A stretch of 13,678 bases of DNA from Bacillota bacterium (GCA_023441905.1 JAEZNC010000118.1:1-13678); one strand, 5' to 3'. Shown: positions 7,190 through 13,678, counted from the first letter of the stretch. Made by a program: numbers and translations. Notes: generated from the sequence alone by a model not told the origin.

Positions 7190-7206
7190 CTTTGCAGAAA
7201 AATATC

Positions 7207-7980
7207 TTATATGCTTCGTCTCATGCTTTTGAGCGCGTTCTTCTCGAGCCGCGACACCTGCGCCTGGCTGATGCCGATCTCGTCGGCCACCTCCATCTGC
7301 GTCTTGCCCTGATAAAACCGCATCGTGATGATGTTCTTCTCCCGCTCGGAGAGCTTGTCAATCGCTTCCTTGAGCGCGATGCCCTCGAGCCAGTTTTCGT
7401 CGGCGCAGCTTTTGTCCTGCAGCTGATCCATCACATAAATCGCATCAGCGCCGTCGTGATAAACCGGCTCATAGAGCGACACGGGATCCTGAATCGCGTC
7501 GAGCGCGAAAACCACATCCTCCACGTTCACGCCGAGCTCCTCGGCGATCTTCTCAACGCTCGGCTCAGTGCTGTCCTTCTTGGAAAGCGTATTTCTTACC
7601 TGCAGCGCTTTATAGGCGATATCTCGCAGAGACCTTGAGACGCGGATGGCGTTGTTATCACGAAGGTACCGGCGCAACTCCCCCGTTATCATGGGAACGG
7701 CATAGGTTGAAAACCGCACGCCGAGTTCCACATTGAAATTGTCGATGGCTTTTATAAGCCCGATGCACCCCACCTGAAAAAGGTCGTCCATGTTTTCCCG
7801 CCGTCCGGCAAAGCGCTGAATCACGCTGAGCACCAGCCGCAGATTCCCGCGAATGAACTCCTCTCTTGCGCGAATGTCTCCCGCTTTAACCCTAATCATC
7901 ATTTCCTTCATCTGTTTTGGCTTCATGACTGGAAGTTTAGACGTGTCAACGCCGCATATTTCCACTTTGTTTATCAGCAT
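7207..7980 (-). CDS. sigG: Forespore-specific RNA polymerase sigma factor SigG
   Basis: Late forespore sigma factor that switches on spore coat, germination and DNA-protection genes inside the engulfed forespore. The 257-residue protein carries the SigG-specific N-terminal signature NKVEICGVDTSKLPV (4-18), sigma region 2 with NLRLVLSVIQRF and DDLFQVGCIGL (46-75) and FSTYAVPMITGELRRYLRDN, the SRSLRDIAYKALQVR block of region 3, IYVMDQ, and a region 4 helix-turn-helix (about 226-250, MEVADEIGISQAQVSRLEK). The ATG at 7980 has GAGGAG seven bases upstream. Upstream is a SigF-type promoter and downstream a terminator, so it appears to be a single-gene unit. The usual neighbours spoIIGA and sigE are not upstream; ispA is. 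Confidence 0.98.
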   Translation of the reverse strand: MLINKVEICGVDTSKLPVMKPKQMKEMMIRVKAGDIRAREEFIRGNLRLVLSVIQRFAGRRENMDDLFQVGCIGLIKAIDNFNVELGVRFSTYAVPMITGELRRYLRDNNAIRVSRSLRDIAYKALQVRNTLSKKDSTEPSVEKIAEELGVNVEDVVFALDAIQDPVSLYEPVYHDGADAIYVMDQLQDKSCADENWLEGIALKEAIDKLSEREKNIITMRFYQGKTQMEVADEIGISQAQVSRLEKNALKSMRRSI

Positions 7981-8011
7981 GTCATATCTCCTCGGTCGGC
8001 TTTGATATGAC
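7981..8011 (-). repeat. Dyad GTCATATC-N15-GATATGAC flanking the sigG ribosome binding site
   Basis: A perfect 8-bp inverted repeat with arms 7981-7988 and 8004-8011. Its 15-base centre, read on the minus strand, ends in the first part of the Shine-Dalgarno GAGGAG, and the inner arm abuts the sigG ATG. In RNA it could partly hide the ribosome binding site. However, a transcript from the SigF-type promoter next to it would be expected to begin near 8005, leaving the 5' arm largely untranscribed, so a DNA operator is an alternative. Confidence 0.5.
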
Positions 8012-8041
8012 TAGCTTTGCCATGCCAAAATTCTTTTATAC
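8012..8041 (-). promoter_or_regulatory. SigF-type promoter for sigG
   Basis: On the minus strand GTATA (8041-8037) is a full match to the SigF/SigG -35 consensus. Fifteen bases later GGCAAAGCTA (8021-8012) matches the GGnnAnAnT(A/T) -10 consensus with one mismatch. The predicted start lies roughly 25 bases before the sigG ATG, leaving room for the GAGGAG ribosome binding site. Control of sigG by SigF is the known arrangement in B. subtilis. Confidence 0.6.
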
Positions 8042-8165
8042 TGGCAAAAAGGGCGGCTTTTCGGTCTGAAACTCTGCGCATTGTGTCACAGAAATCACGC
8101 CGGTATCAGGCATACCGCGCTGTTAAGCAACCGCAAAAACAGTGTGACACTTATGACCAGTATAA
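8036..8165. repeat. Nested inverted repeats in the ispA-sigG intergenic region (possible MITE or structured element)
   Basis: Three inverted repeats are nested: outer arms TTATACTGG (8036-8044) and CCAGTATAA (8157-8165); middle arms GTGTCACA (8083-8090) and TGTGACAC (8143-8150); and an inner hairpin CGGTAT-caggc-ATACCG (8101-8117). The outer arms enclose 130 bases and have TA at their tips. The middle arms are themselves near-palindromes. The arrangement fits a miniature inverted-repeat element, an insertion-sequence remnant or a structured RNA. No transposase is present. The left outer arm includes the -35 box of the sigG promoter. Confidence 0.55.
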
Positions 8166-8379
8166 CCGTATGAAAAAAAATAAAGCCGCGTTTCTGCGGG
8201 TTGTAGAAGTCTTGTTGATATTTGAAAAATCCACTCACAGTGCCATTGTCATCATTGAGCAGCAAGGGGCGGCTATAAAGCGCTGGCCTGAACGAAACGA
8301 ATAACTTGTTCTCAAAAGCCTGTCGTGCGAGGTTGCGCGATCGAACACGGAATGACAATCGTGAAATTGAATCTATAAG
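8166..8379. other. Non-coding stretch between ispA and the inverted-repeat element
   Basis: Apart from the weak terminator listed separately, I find no gene. Open frames on both strands (87 and 95 codons) lack a plausible ribosome binding site, recognisable motifs and family resemblance, and the minus-strand frame starts with TTG and runs through the inverted repeats. The stretch also contains a short CACT-cac-AGTG dyad near 8232-8242. Genes often found after ispA in Clostridia (dxs, argR, recN) are absent here. Confidence 0.5.
8173..8199 (-). terminator. Weak terminator-like hairpin downstream of ispA
   Basis: Read on the minus strand, CCGC-AGAAAC-GCGG (8199-8186) is followed by CTTTATTTTTTTT. 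The stem is only four G-C pairs, but the T-tract is strong. It lies about 180 bases past the ispA stop and could end the long amaP-ispA transcript. Confidence 0.4.
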
Positions 8380-9261
8380 TTATCTGTCGCGCGTCAGCAT
8401 TGCCCGCGCGAGTTCTCTGAGGCCGTCAGCGCGTTCGCCGAACCGCTGCAGCGCGTTTACCGCTTCGTCCGTTTTCTGTTTCGCGATACGTCTGGATTCA
8501 TCGATTCCGTAAACGCGCGCAAATGTCATTTTATCGGAGCCCTTGTCTTTGCCTGTGGATTTTCCGAGCGCGCCCGCGTCGCCTTCCTCATCGAGAATGT
8601 CATCGACAATCTGGAACACCAGCCCAAGGCAGTTTCCGTATGTATTGAGCGCGCGCAAATCATCGTCATCCGCATGCATCAGCGCCGCGCCCGCTGTGAC
8701 AGACGCTCTGATGAGTGCCGCCGTTTTGCGCTCATGTATGTAATGCAGCACCTGCGCGTCCACATCCTTGCCCTCAAAATCCAAATCGGCCGACTGCCCC
8801 GCGATCATGCCTTTCACGCCTGCGGCACCCGCGATGATATCCATTGCGCTCACAACATCTAATTGTTTTTCGTTTAAAGCGACCTGCAGCATCACTTCAA
8901 ACGCGCCGTTTAAGAGGCCGTCTCCTGCCAGCAGCGCCTGCGCTTCGCCGAACACCACATGGTTGGTGGGCTTGCCGCGGCGCAGCACATCGTTATCCAT
9001 GCAGGGCAGGTCGTCATGAATCAGCGAGTAGGTATGTATCATTTCTATTGCGCATGCGATGTCGAGCGCGCTTTTCCCGTCGCCGAACATGCCTGCCGAC
9101 AGCATGCACAGCACGGGGCGCAGCCTTTTACCGCCCGCTTTCAAGCTGTAGCTCATTGCGTCTTTGAGCAGGCCCGGCTCACACCGTTCATCAAGCAGCG
9201 CATCCAAGCGGCGGTCGACAAGGCGGGCGATGGTATTAATATCCGCTGCTATTTCTGGCAT
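8380..9261 (-). CDS. ispA: Farnesyl/geranyl diphosphate synthase (short-chain polyprenyl synthase)
   Basis: Head-to-tail prenyl synthase condensing DMAPP with IPP to geranyl and farnesyl diphosphate for quinone, undecaprenyl and other isoprenoid synthesis. The 293-residue protein has GGKRLRP (43-49), the first Asp-rich motif DDLPCMD (83-89) followed by RRGKPTNH, a GMIAGQSADL block (151-160), and the second Asp-rich motif FQIVDDILD (216-224) with the Lys-rich GKSTGKDKGSDKMTF after it. The two-residue insertion between the first Asp pair and the third Asp is typical of bacterial FPP synthases. The ATG has GAGGTGG upstream and overlaps the end of xseB by 13 bases. Exact product chain length is inferred from family. 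Confidence 0.95.
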   Translation of the reverse strand: MPEIAADINTIARLVDRRLDALLDERCEPGLLKDAMSYSLKAGGKRLRPVLCMLSAGMFGDGKSALDIACAIEMIHTYSLIHDDLPCMDNDVLRRGKPTNHVVFGEAQALLAGDGLLNGAFEVMLQVALNEKQLDVVSAMDIIAGAAGVKGMIAGQSADLDFEGKDVDAQVLHYIHERKTAALIRASVTAGAALMHADDDDLRALNTYGNCLGLVFQIVDDILDEEGDAGALGKSTGKDKGSDKMTFARVYGIDESRRIAKQKTDEAVNALQRFGERADGLRELARAMLTRDR

Positions 9262-9449
9262 GACGCATCCACCTCGGCATCCAATATGTCAATTTTGGTC
9301 TTGTATTCTTTAAGCTTTTTTTGCAGCGCGTCTGCCAGCTTTACGCCCTCGGCGTAAAGCGCCATGCTCTTTTCAATTCCTTCCTCTCCCGACTGAAGCC
9401 GCTGCGTAATTTCTTCAAGCTTTTCGAGATCCTTTTCAAACTCAGCCAT
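9249..9449 (-). CDS. xseB: Exodeoxyribonuclease VII small subunit
   Basis: Small helical subunit that assembles around XseA in exonuclease VII, a single-strand-specific nuclease. The 66-residue protein carries the family pattern FEKDLEKLEEITQRLQSGE and SMALYAEGVKLADALQKKL, predicted to be two long coiled-coil helices. The ATG, preceded by AGAGGA, overlaps the xseA stop by eight bases, and its stop overlaps ispA, as in many Bacillota. Confidence 0.95.
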   Translation of the reverse strand: MAEFEKDLEKLEEITQRLQSGEEGIEKSMALYAEGVKLADALQKKLKEYKTKIDILDAEVDASCQK

Positions 9450-10677
9450 TCATATTCCTCTTTCTTGATACAGCCACGCGTCCGTCGGCAAACTCGATCT
9501 CCATATCGTTCTGCGCATTGCTGACGGATGTCACAACGCCATCGTGCCCGTGAACAACCGCGTAGCCGCGTTCCAGCACGCGCATCGGGCTTAAATCTTC
9601 CAGACGGTCCCGATGCCGTTCGAGCCGTGTTTCATATCGCTCAAAGGCAGATGCCGCGCTGCGTTTCATCATCTTTAAATCCGCAGCGAGCGTTTCTTCT
9701 CCGCGGGCCAGCATCAGGCGCAGCGCATGCGGGCTGACGGCGCTGTTCAGGCGGTTCAGTCTCGCTTCTCTCATTTGTATCACGTTGACCAGCGCATTGA
9801 GCAGCGTTTTCTTCTGACGCTCGAGCGCCTCCATCAGCGCTTTCTTTTCTCGGATCACTATCTCGGCCGCCGCCGATGGCGTGGGTGCCCGCAGGTCTGC
9901 CGCCAAATCGCAGAGCGTGAAGTCGGTTTCATGACCGACTGCGGACACCACGGGAATTTTTGATGCATAGACAGCACGCGCGACGCTTTCCTCGTTAAAC
10001 GGCGCAAGGTCTTCAAACGAACCGCCGCCCCGTGCGATGATGATCACATCCACATCTGCCTTGCTGTTGAAATAAGCGATGCCGCAGCAGATACGCGGCG
10101 CAGCGTCCGGCCCTTGAACGGGAACGGGATACACCGTGATACGGATGCCGTCGAACCGTCTTGTGGTCACATTGATGATATCGTGCAGCACCGCCCCCGA
10201 AGGCGATGTCACCACGCCGATTCTGAGCGCAAATTCGGGCAGCGGCTTTTTATGCAGCTCACTGAAAATGCCCTCTTTTACGAGCTTTTGCTTGGTGCGC
10301 TCAAAGCGTGCGTAAAGATCGCCGACGCCGCCGAGCACAGCAGATTCCACGATCAACTGCACCGACGCATTCTTACGGTAAAACGATATGCGCCCGCCGA
10401 TTTCGAGCAATGCGCCGTCTGCAATCACATCCATATCCGGATGGTTTTTATAATCGTACACGATGCAGTCAAGCATCGCGCTTTCGTCCTTGAGTGAAAA
10501 ATAGGCATGGCCCATGGATGAAAAGCTGAAGTTCGTCACCTCGCCCACCACCTTGACCATGCTCAAAAACGGATCGCTGAACATTTTCCGGCTGATATAT
10601 TCGGTGATTTGCGTCACACTAAAGGCAATAACCACCGCAGCTTGATTCCTTGAGGAATCGACCGGATTCTCAGCCAT
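9442..10677 (-). CDS. xseA: Exodeoxyribonuclease VII large subunit
   Basis: Catalytic subunit of exonuclease VII, which degrades single-stranded DNA from both ends during repair. The 411-residue protein has an N-terminal OB-fold (about 17-115, VTQITEYISRKM...GEVTNF...GHAYFSLKDE) followed by the catalytic domain with the family motifs RIGVVTSPSGAVLHDI (152-167), RGGGSFEDL (216-224), VSAVGHETD (244-252) and RAPTPSAAAE (263-272). A long helical region (about 275-375) ends in SPMRVLERGYAVV, conserved in XseA. It is a little shorter than many homologues, but no motif is missing. The ATG overlaps the folD stop by eight bases. Confidence 0.96.
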   Translation of the reverse strand: MAENPVDSSRNQAAVVIAFSVTQITEYISRKMFSDPFLSMVKVVGEVTNFSFSSMGHAYFSLKDESAMLDCIVYDYKNHPDMDVIADGALLEIGGRISFYRKNASVQLIVESAVLGGVGDLYARFERTKQKLVKEGIFSELHKKPLPEFALRIGVVTSPSGAVLHDIINVTTRRFDGIRITVYPVPVQGPDAAPRICCGIAYFNSKADVDVIIIARGGGSFEDLAPFNEESVARAVYASKIPVVSAVGHETDFTLCDLAADLRAPTPSAAAEIVIREKKALMEALERQKKTLLNALVNVIQMREARLNRLNSAVSPHALRLMLARGEETLAADLKMMKRSAASAFERYETRLERHRDRLEDLSPMRVLERGYAVVHGHDGVVTSVSNAQNDMEIEFADGRVAVSRKRNMNG

Positions 10678-11509
10678 ACAGCCGCGCCGCCTCCAACGTA
10701 TTCTCGAGCAGCATGGTGATCGTCATCGGGCCGACGCCGCCCGGTACCGGCGTGATAAAGGCGGCCTTTTTTGCCGCTTCTTCAAACAGCACGTCGCCTT
10801 TGAGTTTTCCGTCCACCTTTGTGGTGCCAACGTCAATCACCACGGCACCCGGCTTAATGAAATCGCCCGTGATCATCTCCGGCCTGCCGATAGCGGCCAC
10901 GAGAATATCCGCATTTGCGCAGATTTTATCCAGATCACGCGTGCGTGAATGGCAGATGGTCACCGTCGCATTTTCACCCAACAACAGATGGGCAACCGGC
11001 TTCCCGACCATGTTGCTGCGCCCCACCACGACGGCGTTTTTTCCGCTGATTTGGGTACCCGTGCTCTTGATCAGATGCATAATGCCCTTGGGCGTGCAAG
11101 GTACAAAGCCTTGTTCTCCCACGAATAACCGCCCTGCTGTCACCACATGCAGGCCGTCTACGTCTTTATCGGGGTTCACAGCGCGCAGCACGGCCAGCGC
11201 ATCAAGAGGTTTGGGCAGAGGGAGCTGAATGAGTATGCCGTGGATTGCATGATCCTCATTGAGGCTCTTTATCAGCGCGATGAGGCTCTCCTGCGTTGTC
11301 TGTGCGCTGAGCCGGTGCACCGCCGAGCGGATACCGATCTCCTCACATGCTTTCTCCTTATTGTTCACGTACACAGCCGACGCGGGATCGTCACCGACCA
11401 ATATCACCGCGAGCCCCGGTATTGTGCCCTGAACCTTAAGCGCGGCAACCTCCTTTTTTAGCTGCTCTCTTATTTCTGCCGAAATGGCTTTTCCGTCGAT
11501 GATGCTCAA
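10670..11509 (-). CDS. folD: Bifunctional methylenetetrahydrofolate dehydrogenase/cyclohydrolase FolD
   Basis: Cytosolic enzyme interconverting 5,10-methylene-, methenyl- and 10-formyl-tetrahydrofolate, supplying one-carbon units for purines and formyl-Met-tRNA. The 279-residue protein shows the catalytic Tyr47-x3-Lys51 (YVNNKEKACEEIGI), HGILIQLPLP, DKDVDGLH, the NADP-binding VVVGRSNMVGKP and the closing PVPGGVGPMT. The start is TTG, with AGGAG six bases before it, and the gene starts one base past the upstream stop. Its place between the TsaD-like gene and xseA fits the Clostridia-type nusB-folD-xseA-xseB-ispA arrangement. Confidence 0.97.
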   Translation of the reverse strand: MSIIDGKAISAEIREQLKKEVAALKVQGTIPGLAVILVGDDPASAVYVNNKEKACEEIGIRSAVHRLSAQTTQESLIALIKSLNEDHAIHGILIQLPLPKPLDALAVLRAVNPDKDVDGLHVVTAGRLFVGEQGFVPCTPKGIMHLIKSTGTQISGKNAVVVGRSNMVGKPVAHLLLGENATVTICHSRTRDLDKICANADILVAAIGRPEMITGDFIKPGAVVIDVGTTKVDGKLKGDVLFEEAAKKAAFITPVPGGVGPMTITMLLENTLEAARLYG

Positions 11510-11510
11510 A

Positions 11511-12455
11511 TTACTCTCCTGTTCCGTACAGGCGCTGCGCCGCGAGCGCTAAACCGCAGGCATTGTCGCTGCACAAATGTTTTTTTGCAAAAACAGCTGC
11601 CAGGCCGTTTTTATCACACGTATTTTCTATATTTTCTCTGATTATGGTATTACAGATTACGCCGCCTGTAAACAAAAAGCTTTTAAAGCCGCAGCTATCT
11701 GCCGCGTTAACAAGAAGCGCGGCCAGTGTTTCGGCTGCGCAGTCAATCGCGCCGCTGCAAACGAGCGCCGCATCCTCACCGCTTTCCAGCCGCCGCTGCG
11801 CCTGTGTCTCGGCGCCCGAAAGGTTGGCGGTAAGCCCGTCCACATGGACGGAGAGTTTCTTTGCGCCCGGCGTGTAAAGTTTTTCCATTTCCGCGCCCGA
11901 AGGAAAGCTAAGCCCCGCAGCCACACCCACCCTGTCGATAAGCTGGCCGCATGTTAAATCAAGACTGCCTCCCAACGGCTTTATTTCATTAACAATACCG
12001 TTTTGAACGGAAACACGAAGCACATCGAGCGTTCCGCCCGATACATGAAAAGCGCCGTAAATGCCGTCATTAATCGTGTTGCCAAAAAAGCAGGCATAGA
12101 TATGCCCGTGCTGATGGGTTAGCGGATAAAGGGCGGAACGTGCTGCCGCGCCAAACGCGGCCGCGTGTGACGCGCCGACGCAAAATACCGGCATGTAAGA
12201 CCCGTCTGTCGGACATGGTTTTTCGCTGTACGCCACGGCCTTGACGGCGGCATGCCCGATACAAAGATCATTAAAAATTTCGGGGAAATTTTTGATATGC
12301 GCAAAAACGGCATCCGACTGCCGAAGGCCTCTTGATCCCTGCGGCACGGCCAGCATCTTTCTTTTATCAATCAGTATGTCACTGCCGGAAACGACGGCAA
12401 CCGAAGTGGTATAGGCGCTCGTGTCGATACCGACAAAAACGTCAGACCGGCTCAT
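11511..12455 (-). CDS. TsaD/Kae1-like (peptidase M22 family) paralogue
   Basis: Actin-like ATPase-fold protein related to TsaD (the t6A tRNA modification enzyme), but divergent. Visible features over 314 residues are the N-terminal phosphate loop GIDTSAYTTS (9-18), a histidine cluster THQHGHIYA (113-121) keeping the H-x3-H spacing of the TsaD metal site (His114, His118), SGGTLDVL (139-146), a FTGGV loop (262-266) and the C-terminal CSDNACG with Asp297, which fits the third metal ligand. The TsaD block DDAxGEAxDK is replaced by LDLTCGQLIDR, losing the Glu and second Asp. True TsaD is essential and usually encoded beside other tsa genes, so this is probably a second copy with another or auxiliary role. 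It overlaps nusB by 14 bases. Confidence 0.82.
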   Translation of the reverse strand: MSRSDVFVGIDTSAYTTSVAVVSGSDILIDKRKMLAVPQGSRGLRQSDAVFAHIKNFPEIFNDLCIGHAAVKAVAYSEKPCPTDGSYMPVFCVGASHAAAFGAAARSALYPLTHQHGHIYACFFGNTINDGIYGAFHVSGGTLDVLRVSVQNGIVNEIKPLGGSLDLTCGQLIDRVGVAAGLSFPSGAEMEKLYTPGAKKLSVHVDGLTANLSGAETQAQRRLESGEDAALVCSGAIDCAAETLAALLVNAADSCGFKSFLFTGGVICNTIIRENIENTCDKNGLAAVFAKKHLCSDNACGLALAAQRLYGTGE

Positions 12456-12867
12456 CGGCAGGCTCTTTTTCTCCGATCACGGCCGCGAGCACGCCGTTGA
12501 CGAAGCTCGATGACTTGTCCGAAGCGTACCTTTTTGCGAGTTCCACGCATTCGTTGACGGTGATGCTTTCGTGGATCTCGTCACAGTATTTGAGTTCGCA
12601 GACGCCAATTCGCAATATGGAAAGCTCCACCTTGGCCATATGCGTTATGTTCCATTTCTTCGAATTCGCCTGTATCATATCGTCCACGTCTTTTTCGTGC
12701 GCTTTAAAAATCTCAATAAGGCGCTTCACGTAGTCCCAGGCGTTTTCATTCATGCCCTTTTCAAAACAATCCCGCATCACATCCATTGTGGCGGGATTGA
12801 ACTCTCCGTTAATTGAATATTCGTAAAACAGCCGAAACGCTGTATCCCGTGCCGCTCTTCTGCTCAA
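12442..12867 (-). CDS. nusB: Transcription antitermination protein NusB
   Basis: Binds the boxA of rRNA leaders together with NusE (S10) to prevent premature termination. The 141-residue all-helical protein has the family start SRRAARDTAFRLFYEYSI and the C-terminal block ILRIGVCELKY...ITVNECVELAKRYASDKSSSFVNGVL (about 84-128), which is very characteristic. The start is TTG; a strong GGAGG lies six bases upstream, and no better start exists nearby. Preceded by the DUF2273 gene (16 bases) and overlapping the TsaD-like gene. Confidence 0.95.
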   Translation of the reverse strand: MSRRAARDTAFRLFYEYSINGEFNPATMDVMRDCFEKGMNENAWDYVKRLIEIFKAHEKDVDDMIQANSKKWNITHMAKVELSILRIGVCELKYCDEIHESITVNECVELAKRYASDKSSSFVNGVLAAVIGEKEPADEPV

Positions 12868-12883
12868 ACCAATCCTCCGCTGT

Positions 12884-13111
12884 TTATCTGAATAAGTCCG
12901 GTAATATCTTGTCCAAAATTTCTAAAAGTTTTTTGCGCAATTTGTTTTTCGTACCGAAGAAAGCGCCGATACCAACGCAAATCGCCAAAAACAACGTTTT
13001 AAAGAAGCCAATTGTGAGTATCAGGACACCGACTAAAAAACCGAGTCCGATGCCCGTGATAATGCCCCGGTGTGTTTTTATGAATTCAAAGAAGGTTGTT
13101 CGTTCATCCAC
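12884..13111 (-). CDS. DUF2273 small membrane protein of the Asp23 cluster
   Basis: A 75-residue protein with two Gly-rich hydrophobic segments (about 17-34 and 35-52) and a basic C-terminal tail (KNKLRKKLLEILDKILPDLF), matching the DUF2273 family. Such proteins are encoded between amaP and nusB or beside asp23 in many Bacillota and are presumed partners of AmaP/Asp23 at the membrane; no biochemical activity is known. The GTG start shares its G with the amaP stop (TAGTG), indicating translational coupling. Confidence 0.88.
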   Translation of the reverse strand: MDERTTFFEFIKTHRGIITGIGLGFLVGVLILTIGFFKTLFLAICVGIGAFFGTKNKLRKKLLEILDKILPDLFR

Positions 13112-13656
13112 TATTCCACACGCGCCTTTACAACCTGTGCCGTTTTATCGACGTACAGTGTGATTTTATCCACCGCGATGCCCGACAGCGTCTCGATGTG
13201 TTCTTTAAGGCTCTTTTGAAGCCCGCTTAACACGTCAGGTATGCAGGTGCCTTCCATCACGGTCATTCTTGCCACAAAGCGGGCTTTCCCGTCTCTGACC
13301 GCAACGCGGACATTGACGCTTCTCACCGCACTGTGTGATGCGATATGCCTCGTCGCCATGTCTTCGAGCGCGTTTAATGTGACAAAAACAGCGCCGCCTT
13401 CCGACGCAGCGATTCTGGCCGTTTTGGGCTTGCGCTTACGGATTCCCGAAAACATCAGTATAAAACTGACGATCGCCACGACGATGGCTATCGCCGATAC
13501 GATCCACTTCACCGCGGTGTCTTCATACAGCAGCGACAGCCAGTATTTCGGAAACGCGATATCGATCAGATTCCACGCACATCCGAGAGTGATGACCACC
13601 ACAAAAAGCACCATCAATATGTAAAGTGTCAGCAATAATCTAGTTAAAAACCGCAT
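13111..13656 (-). CDS. amaP: Alkaline shock response membrane anchor protein AmaP
   Basis: AmaP (DUF2765 in older naming) tethers the Asp23 stress protein to the cytoplasmic membrane in Staphylococcus aureus. The 181-residue protein has two transmembrane segments (about 6-30 and 50-70) separated by a short loop, a basic stretch (IRKRKPK) and a cytoplasmic domain whose second half (VRSVNVRVAVRDGKARFVARMTV...VDKITLYVD) resembles the Asp23/Gls24 fold. The ATG lies 22 bases from the window edge; a G-rich GGGGG about 12 bases upstream could be the ribosome binding site. The next upstream gene, expected to be asp23-like or another cluster member, is outside the window. Confidence 0.85.
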   Translation of the reverse strand: MRFLTRLLLTLYILMVLFVVVITLGCAWNLIDIAFPKYWLSLLYEDTAVKWIVSAIAIVVAIVSFILMFSGIRKRKPKTARIAASEGGAVFVTLNALEDMATRHIASHSAVRSVNVRVAVRDGKARFVARMTVMEGTCIPDVLSGLQKSLKEHIETLSGIAVDKITLYVDKTAQVVKARVE

Positions 13657-13678
13657 TATCTTTTGTTTCCCCCAATTC

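Noticed and set aside
8083..8150. GTGTCACA/TGTGACAC as CRP/FNR operator half-sites
   Set aside because: The TGTGA-N6-TCACA spacing of that family is not formed; the arms are 52 bases apart and are better explained as part of the nested inverted repeats.
8017..8304. Plus-strand 95-codon frame in the same gap
   Set aside because: Opposite to all other genes, overlaps the sigG promoter, shows no motif, and its composition looks like chance translation of non-coding DNA.
8095..8358. Minus-strand 87-codon frame with a hydrophobic C-terminal half in the ispA-sigG gap
   Set aside because: TTG start without a usable ribosome binding site, no recognised family, and it runs through the terminator-like hairpin and the inverted repeats; the apparent membrane segment is encoded by the repeat arms.

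Overview
The window is chromosomal DNA from an endospore-forming (or recently spore-forming) member of the Clostridia, of intermediate GC. The main evidence is an almost textbook forespore sigma factor SigG, a YmxH/YlmC sporulation-cluster protein, and gene orders typical of Bacillota: Asp23-cluster membrane proteins next to nusB, and rimP-nusA-rnpM-ylxQ-infB. The genus cannot be named from the sequence alone. All 19 genes I accept lie on the minus strand, so transcription runs from high to low coordinates.

Region 1 (13656 to 8380) is one tightly packed run: amaP, a DUF2273 protein, nusB, a TsaD/Kae1-like paralogue, folD, xseA, xseB and ispA. Neighbouring genes overlap by 1 to 14 bases or are separated by 1 to about 16 bases, and no internal terminator is visible. 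It probably continues upstream beyond the window, perhaps to an asp23 gene. It combines envelope-stress membrane anchors, transcription antitermination, one-carbon metabolism, exonuclease VII and isoprenoid precursor synthesis.

Region 2 (8379 to 7981) is about 400 bases with no convincing gene. It holds a weak terminator-like hairpin after ispA, a set of nested inverted repeats at 8036-8165, a SigF-type promoter and a dyad around the ribosome binding site of sigG.

Region 3 (7980 to 3065) starts with sigG, which has its own terminator. Next come ymxH, then a SigA-type promoter driving nrdR, pgeF and a PhoP/PhoR-like two-component system, which ends at a second terminator near 2970.

Region 4 (2960 to 1) is the translation/antitermination operon rimP-nusA-rnpM-ylxQ-infB. 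Its candidate promoter is overlapped by a dyad. infB runs off the left edge and only its N-terminal part is present, including a 36-bp in-frame tandem repeat.

Most of the content is conserved housekeeping. The non-routine points are the intergenic region upstream of sigG, the TsaD-like paralogue, the dyads at the sigG and rimP promoters, the placement of sigG directly after ispA, and the low-complexity repeat in infB. I see no clear sign of a wholly new system.
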